From Agrypnia vestita (taxonomy: Eukaryota; Arthropoda; Insecta; Trichoptera; Phryganeidae): DNA of 64,000 nucleotides. Made by a program: the position numbers and the translations under genes. Shown piece after piece: positions 58,021 through 64,000 of the stretch. The notes under the pieces were generated by a model. That model was not told the origin of the DNA, made no database searches, and worked only from the letters and a program-made list of their open reading frames with translations. Position 1 is the stretch's first letter. Each line of letters starts with the position of its first letter. Where the stretch lies: contig JADDOH010000485.1 in NCBI GenBank assembly GCA_016648135.1, positions 124,001-188,000 of the forward strand. The letters are read 5' to 3'.

Positions 58021-58560
58021 GTTTTTACGACATTTCGGATCTCGTTACAGGTTTCATCATCAGGGCTCATGTGTTGTGAGTGTATTGACTTGCAATGCAC
58101 CATGTCAAAAACAGGGTTAATTTTTTCCAAAATTTAATGTATTTATATAAAAGCACCCGATATATTAATTAAGATAATATTACTTAAGATAAAGTTCTCA
58201 AATTAAAAACATCATGGTATCCGGCGCTTTAAAGTCAATCTCATCGCAGATTCCGCAGAAATAGTGATCAGGCAATAGATGAAACATACACACAACATAA
58301 GACAACTCATGACTTCGACACGATATTGACGCGTTACACATAAACACCAAGCTTTCGACACGGTATTGATACGTAACACATAAACACCAAAGTTTCGACA
58401 AGGTATTGCTAGCCAATACTTAACCACACACAACAACACTGCAATGGAATCCGAAACTTCGGTCAGAAAGGTCGTAAAAAGACGGGATAACACCCCAGAA
58501 GACACAAACTAGAAGATTCTGAGTAGCCTTGAAAACCTAAAAATATTCTTAACCAACCCC
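58021..58560. mobile_element. PLE-type end pair in inverted orientation
   Basis: Minus-strand hammerhead-like sequence at 58032-58063 (CTGATGA, T, degenerate stem, CGAAAT) opposes a plus-strand partial one at 58437-58475 (CAATGGAATCCGAAACTTCG, GTCAGAAAGGTCGTAAAAA). The words CCCCAGAAGACACAAAC follow, as at 60.56 and 63.34 kb. No endonuclease is readable between them. Confidence 0.55.
58313..58412 (+). repeat. tandem repeat, ~39-bp unit, 2.5 copies
   Basis: Units starting CTTCGACACGATATTGACGC, TTTCGACACGGTATTGATAC and TTTCGACAAGGTATTGCTAG share ACACATAAACACCAA. They lie inside the inverted PLE-type pair. Confidence 0.75.
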
Positions 58561-59344
58561 TTTGGGGAGGAAGTTTATTTTATCTACATGCTGGCTGGAG
58601 ACCTTAAGGAGTAAAAAAGAAAAGTTTATTTTAACATCATCAGCTTTTGCGTGCAGCTTATTCCATTTTTTTATATTTGTATGCATTAAAATGTGTTACG
58701 AATTTCATTTTCATTAATTTTAATAAACTAACAAACTTTGTATGTACCGGCTTGATTATCAAATTGGCTAGCATAAATTGTGTAATTTATTTAAAATTCT
58801 GTTCAGCGACAAAACTAACGTTTTAAATACCAACAATAAAAAATATAACAGTTTTTATTGATACAATTAAACGTCATTGCAATCCTTTGTTCTACTAATT
58901 ATTCGCGATGTTTGACATGCCTAAGTGAATGTTTAGCTCAAACAATTTGATGTACTTGACTATATGAATACGGCCACTTCACCCCCAGGTGCCGAATGTT
59001 TATACCGTTCCAAGAATCATGATTGCTCTGACGCTTTAGGTACATAATCGCTAAATTGCCACCGTCAACGTTGCCTTTGTAATCGTCCCGTTCGGTTCAG
59101 TCTATGCTTGTTTTGTTCAAACGTTATACTGCCGTTGACAATAACAAGCATTTCAAAGTAAAATACAGTTCTTTTCCCCCAGGAAAATGTGTTTGTGAAA
59201 AAATTAATACGCCAAAACGAAACCTTTGAATTTACATATTTGTTTATGACCTTTGTATAATAGAACGAAACTTCCGTATGTGTATATTTTCAAACTTTTT
59301 ATAACATAAAATAAATATAATCATCGCATATGTGTTTTCCTCCC
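58561..59344. other. AT-rich DNA without recognised gene
   Basis: No gene is recognised. A slightly more balanced patch lies at 58970-59160. Confidence 0.5.
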
Positions 59345-59840
59345 CTAATATGTTTTCAATGCAAATCTGCGCCGTTTGCCCGATCGGACTCAAAATTTTT
59401 AAACTTATTCTTAAGGTCTCGGCGGGTATTATGTGCGACATTTCCCCCTATTCTTTTAACCCTTCCCCTACCCTGATATATTTTTGATACAGATCTGTAC
59501 CGTTCGGATACAAAATTTTGAAACTTATTCGTTAGGACCCGGCGGTTAACAAAAGTGACATATCTTCCCTCCCCTTTTTAAAGGTTGGTAAAAAACCCTC
59601 TGATATATTTTAGAAGCAAATCTGTACCATTCGATCAATCGTACTCAAAATTTGCAAAATTATTCTTTAGGACTCAGCGTTTAACATTCGTAACATACCC
59701 CCCTATTCTTTTACCTTTTCCCCTCCCCTGATATATTTTCGATGCAAATCTATACCGTTCGAATCGAACCTTCGTTAACTCTCATAAATTTATTTTAAAC
59801 TTAATCCTTAACCCGTGAAACGCCGGGTATAAACAGCTAG
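59345..59840 (+). mobile_element. Helitron 3' part with minisatellite and terminus
   Basis: About four minisatellite units (59350-59770) of the 23-kb type lead to AACTTAATCCTTAACCCGTG, hairpin CCCG with CGGG, and the terminus AAACAGCTAG (59840) followed by T. This is the best preserved Helitron end in the window. No 5' end is seen, so the copy is truncated. Confidence 0.8.
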
Positions 59841-60242
59841 TATCTTCTATATTTTGCTGTGTAGGTACTCCGTGCATTGTATTGGTTGTATAGGTTCTAA
59901 ATGTATATTAATTTTACCATCAATTTTTTTGTGTGTATTCTGTATAAAAATAAAGCCTCGCAACTGCGCCATTCTTTCCTCGAACCTCGATCATACCGAC
60001 TAACGCACGCGCTTACTGCAGTAGCCTTTCAGTCGGGCGTTGTAATCTGGCATCAATAAACTAACGGAATATACCATGTGAATATTTATTTCTGCTTACA
60101 TGCGCACCATACGCAATTACTTGCCTCTTTACATAACGCAACATACCCCAGAACACTAGAAGAATCTGTTGGTAGAGTTAGACTTCTATACAATTACTAC
60201 TTTCCCCAATTCGACGACACATATCATGATTTTGCGTTGCCT
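59841..60242. other. possible LTR-like or unique sequence
   Basis: AAAAATAAAGCCTCGCAACT and a CG-richer stretch to 60030 resemble the R/U5 part of a solo LTR (polyadenylation signal followed by a short transcribed end), but I find no second copy or TG/CA ends. Otherwise nothing is recognised. Confidence 0.2.
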
Positions 60243-60464
60243 AAAAAATAAAAATTTCTCCGAATTTGCCAATCATACAATTAATACTTATCATTTCTTC
60301 GACGATCACAAGTTAGAGAAAGCTACTCCACTCGGTTCCAAATAGAAGATGGATAATGAACAATTTGGAAACCGACGACCGATAAAAATCTAAATTCTGA
60401 AAACAAACTAATAAATTATATCAAGTTTCAATCCACTTCACCAATTCTAGAGATCTTCCTTTAT

Positions 60465-60625
60465 TTTTTACTTTTATTACGACCTTTCCGGCCTACGTTT
60501 CGGATCCCATTGCAGGGTCCATCATCAGGGCTGATGTGTTGGCAACACGACATAATACCCCAGAAAACACAAACCTGAAGATGCTGAGTGGCCGTGAAAA
60601 CTTAAGAACATTATTTCCATTGTTA
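60465..60625 (-). mobile_element. nested PLE-type end fragment
   Basis: Carries the hammerhead-like motif of the 58/63-kb family on the minus strand, and to its right ACACGACATAATACCCCAGA and CCTGAAGATGCTGAGTGGCC as at 58.5 and 63.3 kb. It splits the 60.2-60.95 kb PLE. Confidence 0.6.
60497..60538 (-). ncRNA. hammerhead-like motif, well-formed
   Basis: Minus strand: CTGATGA (60538-60532), unpaired T, GGACCC with loop TGCAAT and GGGATCC (6 bp with one bulged A), then GAAAC (60501-60497). A helix III can form from GGCC and GGTC around GGAAA, closed by A-T and C-G, and is followed by GTA, a valid cleavage triplet. Sister motifs lie at 58032, 63077 and 63280. Confidence 0.6.
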
Positions 60626-60950
60626 ACCAAAAATACACCCCCTCCCTACCGGTGGCGGCGGCTCCCTAACCTGCCAGAATAGACTGATAAATTTTATATT
60701 TAAGTTAGTTATTAACTATATCTATATCTATGATATGGGAGCTGTGCTCCTCTACGATATAATTGGGCCGATATGGGAGCTTATTGCTCATAAAACGGCC
60801 TTGGGTGTGTGGCGGTCCCTCTTTACTGTCCTATATGATAGTAATTAATAACCCATATTGTGTGTACATTACAAAGTTAAAATAAAACATGTTTTAAATT
60901 AAAATTTTGCGCCACGAAGTAACAAATTTTTCAATGATAGCACGGAATTA

Positions 60951-61776
60951 ATTTTGTGGAAACGATAACTATCGTAATTTTTATCAGATTTGAATCAAAG
61001 TATTTTATATAATTAACCTGGTAAACATCTCAGCTGGGTTTGTTGTCAACCTAATCCGCTGCTCCGTGAAGGCAGTGCAGGAACTTACATAATTAATCTT
61101 TTAACTCATAAGCTGCTTAATACTGGAAGTAAAAGATTTCTCAGCTTTCATCAGCGTTTACTAATAAATTTTAAGCACTAACTTTTGTTGATATTTAAAC
61201 ATCTTTATTATTCTTCTATATTATAGTAGAAGAAACAGAATAATACAAATCGATTTAGACAAAATATGAAATAGTATTATATCTCGTTGGATCTGCTCAG
61301 CATCGCTGGGAAAAAAGACTAATTCTTTTTCCTTTTTCAATCCATTACCTTTTTCCATTTCGAAAACAACCCATTTTCTTTAACTCCCAAAGGTTTAAAT
61401 TATTCTGACAGTCTTAGAGCCATTGACATTTTCAATATTATGTTTGTTTGAAACGGTTTAAATCCCTGCTTCTATGGAAATAATACTGTTGCGTTTGTAT
61501 TGCTTTTATAAGGGATCTATTCATTTTTAAGGTTATTTTTATCGGTGAAATTAATTTTCAATTTTTGTATTTGTATGCTAAAATTGTCCTTATTGTCATC
61601 AAATCAGACAATAATAATATTTTTATAACTTGTATATTTTAAGGTATTACATTATTTTATAAACGCTCTCTAATCAAAAAACCTCTAATCTAACCTCTAA
61701 ATTAAAAACACATGTTTAAAAACATAAAATTATATTTGTGAACATCTGTTCACACTGAACCTGTGCTTATATTCCT
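60951..61776. other. AT-rich DNA without recognised gene
   Basis: No gene or repeat is recognised. Confidence 0.5.
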
Positions 61777-61787
61777 ATATTAGTGTT

Positions 61788-62363
61788 CTTCTTCTTTTGG
61801 TGTCATGTCAGGTCCCCCCAACGTTGACTATCACCCGAAAGAAAGCGTCCCTGTCCTGGGCAGCACAAAACAGCTCTCCAACACTTCTTATGCCCGTCCA
61901 GTCGCGTATATTGCGGAGCCAGGAAATTTGTCTCCTTCCAACACCTCTACGACCCTCTATCTTGCCCATAAGAATCAGGTGGAGCAATTCATATTTTTCT
62001 CCTCTGAGCACATGACCCAAATACGATACCTTTCGGATTTTGATATTTGTCAGCAACTCTCTATTCACTCTAGCTCTTTGAAGAACTCTTGTGTTGCTGA
62101 CCATATCCGTCCAGGGTATCCGGAGCATTCTCCGATGTATCCACATTTCGAACGCCTCCAGCCGGTTCATGCTACTCACTTTGAGGGTCCACGATTCCAC
62201 TCCGTACAGCAGGACTGACCATATATAACATTTGACCAGTCGCTGTCGAAGTTTCAGGTTAAGATTGTCATCGCAGAATATCTGTCTCATTTTGTTAAAA
62301 GCAGCTCGCGATGCTTCAATTCTGCATTTGACTTCGGTTTCTGGGTCGAGGTCTTCCACTAGG
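61788..62363 (-). mobile_element. 5'-truncated LINE insertion with 11-bp target-site duplication
   Basis: ATATTAGTGTT occurs exactly at both borders (61777-61787 and 62364-62374). On the minus strand the insert starts inside the coding sequence and ends with a short (AAG)n tail (CACCAAAAGAAGAAG). This is the signature of target-primed reverse transcription with 5' truncation. The intact frame and duplication suggest a rather young insertion. Confidence 0.9.
61808..62362 (-). CDS. LINE protein C-terminus (after the RT core), open frame of ~180 codons
   Basis: The frame encodes VKCRIEASRAAFNKMRQIFC, LRQRLVKCYIWSVLLYGVES, MNRLEAFEMWIHRRMLRIPW, KVSYLGHVLRGEKYELLHLI, KIEGRRGVGRRQISWLRNIR and ELFCAAQDRDAFF. 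This is the thumb and C-terminal part of insect LINE reverse transcriptases; the catalytic FADD box is upstream and missing. There is no true ATG near the start, because the frame enters from the truncation point. It ends at the stop next to 61808. The uninterrupted frame contrasts with the decayed related tail at 47.1 kb. Confidence 0.85.
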   Translation of the reverse strand, partial: LVEDLDPETEVKCRIEASRAAFNKMRQIFCDDNLNLKLRQRLVKCYIWSVLLYGVESWTLKVSSMNRLEAFEMWIHRRMLRIPWTDMVSNTRVLQRARVNRELLTNIKIRKVSYLGHVLRGEKYELLHLILMGKIEGRRGVGRRQISWLRNIRDWTGIRSVGELFCAAQDRDAFFRVIVNVGGT

Positions 62364-62374
62364 ATATTAGTGTT

Positions 62375-62989
62375 AATAATAATAAAATTATTATTAACGA
62401 TAAATAGGATATTATTAATGATGATATAATAGCTATTTTACTAAATACATATTTCCTTGTATTGAGGTAATGTTATACAGTATCGTTTCCTTTACCTATT
62501 AAACTACTCTTTTGACCCGACTCAGCAATATCATCGTGATAATACACCACTGCTTGATCCAAATATCTAACTTATTTTTGTTGAGCAGACACAATTGCAG
62601 CACTGAATTACGTCAAGTATGCACGATACTGAAATCGTGCTGAGTCAACGTGAATCAAAATTAAAATAAATCCATTGAGCCCAAACTTAAGCTGAATCAC
62701 TATTCTGTTATTCGCACTAATTTTGAGTACGCTAGAAAGTTCCACTCGTTTCTGGTAATGCTTTGCACGCTGTTATCTATCTCACAAATTCACAATTCAC
62801 TATAAAAAAACACGCATTGACCCGTCAGCGCGGCCGCGATGCAATTTATAGGGACCCGATTTCTCGATCCTTCTTGTATATGGTATATATTTGCGTATTT
62901 GACCGGTTTTCTTTCTAAAACATTCAGACTGTTTGGAAACCTTCGATTATGTGCAATTATTTGCAATTTTGGAATCTGATGATTATATT
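62375..62989. other. DNA without recognised gene
   Basis: No gene is recognised. A hairpin GCACGAT with ATCGTGC lies near 62627-62641, and GCGCGGCCGCG near 62829 is a short GC-rich spot. Confidence 0.45.
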
Positions 62990-63076
62990 TATATTGTTTA
63001 AATATATTTATTTTAAATTTTCTGGTTTGTGTCCTCTGGGATATTATGCCGTGTTTTTACGACCTTTCTGACCGAT

Positions 63077-63118
63077 GTTTCGCATCCCATTGCAGGGTCC
63101 ACCATCAGGGCTTAGATA
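63077..63118 (-). ncRNA. hammerhead-like motif, core mutated
   Basis: Minus strand CTGATGG (G for the required last A), T, GGACCC with loop TGCAAT and GGGATGC, GAAAC, followed after a short helix by CGTAAAAAC. Homologous to 60497-60538. Probably inactive. Confidence 0.5.
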
Positions 63119-63279
63119 TGTGCTGTGTCTATTACACTTTATTTTTCAACGTCATTCTTTGAAGCCCCTTGATATAATCAAATGAAAATATTTACTTGGA
63201 CATCTTGGCAATCTCTTGTTTTCTTTAGTTGGCGGCTGTTTGGTGGCCACTAGCACGGCCAATATTTACATGCCGAGCC

Positions 63280-63311
63280 CTGAAGGTGGACCATGCAATA
63301 GAATCCGAAAC
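63280..63311 (+). ncRNA. hammerhead-like motif, core mutated
   Basis: CTGAAGG (63280-63286), T, GGACCATGCAATAGAATCC, GAAAC (63307-63311). Same family as 60497-60538 with a mutated core and weakened stem. Confidence 0.45.
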
Positions 63312-63912
63312 GTTGCCCAGAAAGATCGGCATAATATCCCAGAAGACACAAACCAGAGAGTGGCCTTAAAAACCTTACATTATTCTTGTTTAAAAATGTT
63401 TTTTTTTTTCAAATCGGGGAAGGGAACCTTGCAACTCCAGATTTATCAGGAAGTAAATAATCCATTTACTATATGCTCGACCCTCCCCAAAATACAAGAC
63501 CCCATATCATTCAATGTATATTTATGATAAAATATATCGAGGCTTTTACGCTTATTGAAGTCACTTTCATGAATCTTGCCGGAGAAAAAATTGAAGAATT
63601 TAATGTAGTAAAGAAACAAACCAATTTGTTTAGCGAAATCTCCCTCTTTGATTTAGGTGGCGTAGGTACAATTATACTGAATTAATTAATTAAAAGCAGG
63701 CTTCTGCATTGTCACAAAAGTGATGTGCATGGAAACATTGGCCATGCCAGTGGCCACCAAGCAGCCACCAACTAAAGAAAACAATAGGACAATAGGAGAT
63801 TAATTTTTTGTAAAGGTCTTACGTTGTCCAATCGTATATTTTCACTGGATATTATCAAGAAGCTTCTAAATGTGACGTTGAAAAATAATATGCAATATAC
63901 ACTATTTAAGCT

Positions 63913-64000
63913 ACAGATCAAAAAAAAAATTGGTTTATTTACATACCTACTTTATACCAAATTTATATGCAACATCGAAGAGAAAGCGTTTACACGAAAA
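63913..64000. other. window end, nothing recognised
   Basis: AT-rich sequence after the last inverted arm, without recognisable content. Confidence 0.4.

Larger units (their letters stand above)
60243..60950 (+). pseudogene. Penelope-like element remnant with a nested insertion
   Basis: NFSEFANHTINTYHFFDDHK, then ATPLGSK and, past stops, FNPL match the C-terminus of the 31-kb PLE. After the nested segment at 60465-60625 a C-rich tract (60630-60680) and the family 3' end continue (GATAAATTTTATATTTAAG and, at 60900-60945, TTTTGCGCCACGAAGTAACA). The place of the hammerhead-like motif is taken by an unrelated ~120-bp segment (60715-60835) with two copies of GATATGGGAGCT. Confidence 0.7.
62990..63912. 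mobile_element. nested inverted repeats with PLE-type ends
   Basis: Two inverted pairs overlap. Pair one: 62990-63118 (minus) and 63270-63365 (plus) share hammerhead-like cores, TCCCAGAGGACACAAACC-type words and the intervening helix. Pair two: about 63112-63275 and 63727-63912 share TATTTTTCAACGTCA, TTTCTTTAGTTGG and GGTGGCCACT with their complements. The plus-strand frames inside (63216-63527, 63473-63685) match nothing known. I infer repeated insertion or strand switching of PLE-type ends. Confidence 0.65.

Overview
The window looks like nuclear DNA of an insect. It is strongly AT-rich, has no dense gene arrangement, and is littered with transposable elements of kinds common in insects: mariner, Helitron, Penelope-like (PLE), several LINE groups, a tRNA-derived SINE and foldback elements. 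Short TTAGG-like telomeric motifs occur at about 11.8 and 51.05 kb. I cannot name the order or species. No bacterial features (operons, ribosome binding sites, CRISPR) are present.

Host content: the only host gene part I can support is a short first coding exon at 7227-7302 (+). It has a strong start context, encodes a secretion signal peptide and ends in a consensus phase-1 splice donor. It lies downstream of a CpG-rich island at 6470-6830 that probably contains the promoter. No later exon is recognised, so most of the remaining 57 kb may be its first intron or flanking intergenic DNA.

Layout: 1.7-4.5 kb holds a decayed PLE and PLE ends. 5.9-6.2 kb is a miniature PLE-like element. 6.5-7.3 kb is the host promoter and exon 1. 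7.3-21.2 kb is mostly unique AT-rich DNA with small inverted repeats. 21.2-24.5 kb holds a nearly complete mariner, a Helitron with a ~120-bp minisatellite, and a PLE fragment. 29.6-32.4 kb is a Helitron with helicase remnants and a PLE lodged inside it. 34-35.4 kb and 38 kb hold a LINE tail and an unclassified repeat family. 40.7-42 kb is a second GC-rich island followed by an old mariner. 44.7-45.3 kb is a truncated sister of the 21-kb mariner. 46-48 kb holds LINE tails and a tandem repeat. 49-50 kb and 55-55.8 kb hold two PLEs, each bounded by equal-length inverted arms. 51.2-51.9 kb is a SINE cluster. 53.1-53.3 kb is a near-palindromic foldback. 57-64 kb holds LINEs, more PLEs, a Helitron end and nested inverted repeats.

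Most interesting signal: at least six PLE-type sequence families carry the same compact structural motif at their ends. It is a CTGANGA core, one extra nucleotide, a 4-7 bp hairpin, then GAAA, and it often lies just after a C-rich tail that follows the GIY-YIG endonuclease. This looks like the hammerhead ribozyme known from Penelope-like elements, but every copy has an unpaired nucleotide between the core and helix II. All transposase, helicase and reverse transcriptase genes seen are broken; one PLE endonuclease domain (55 kb) is still open.
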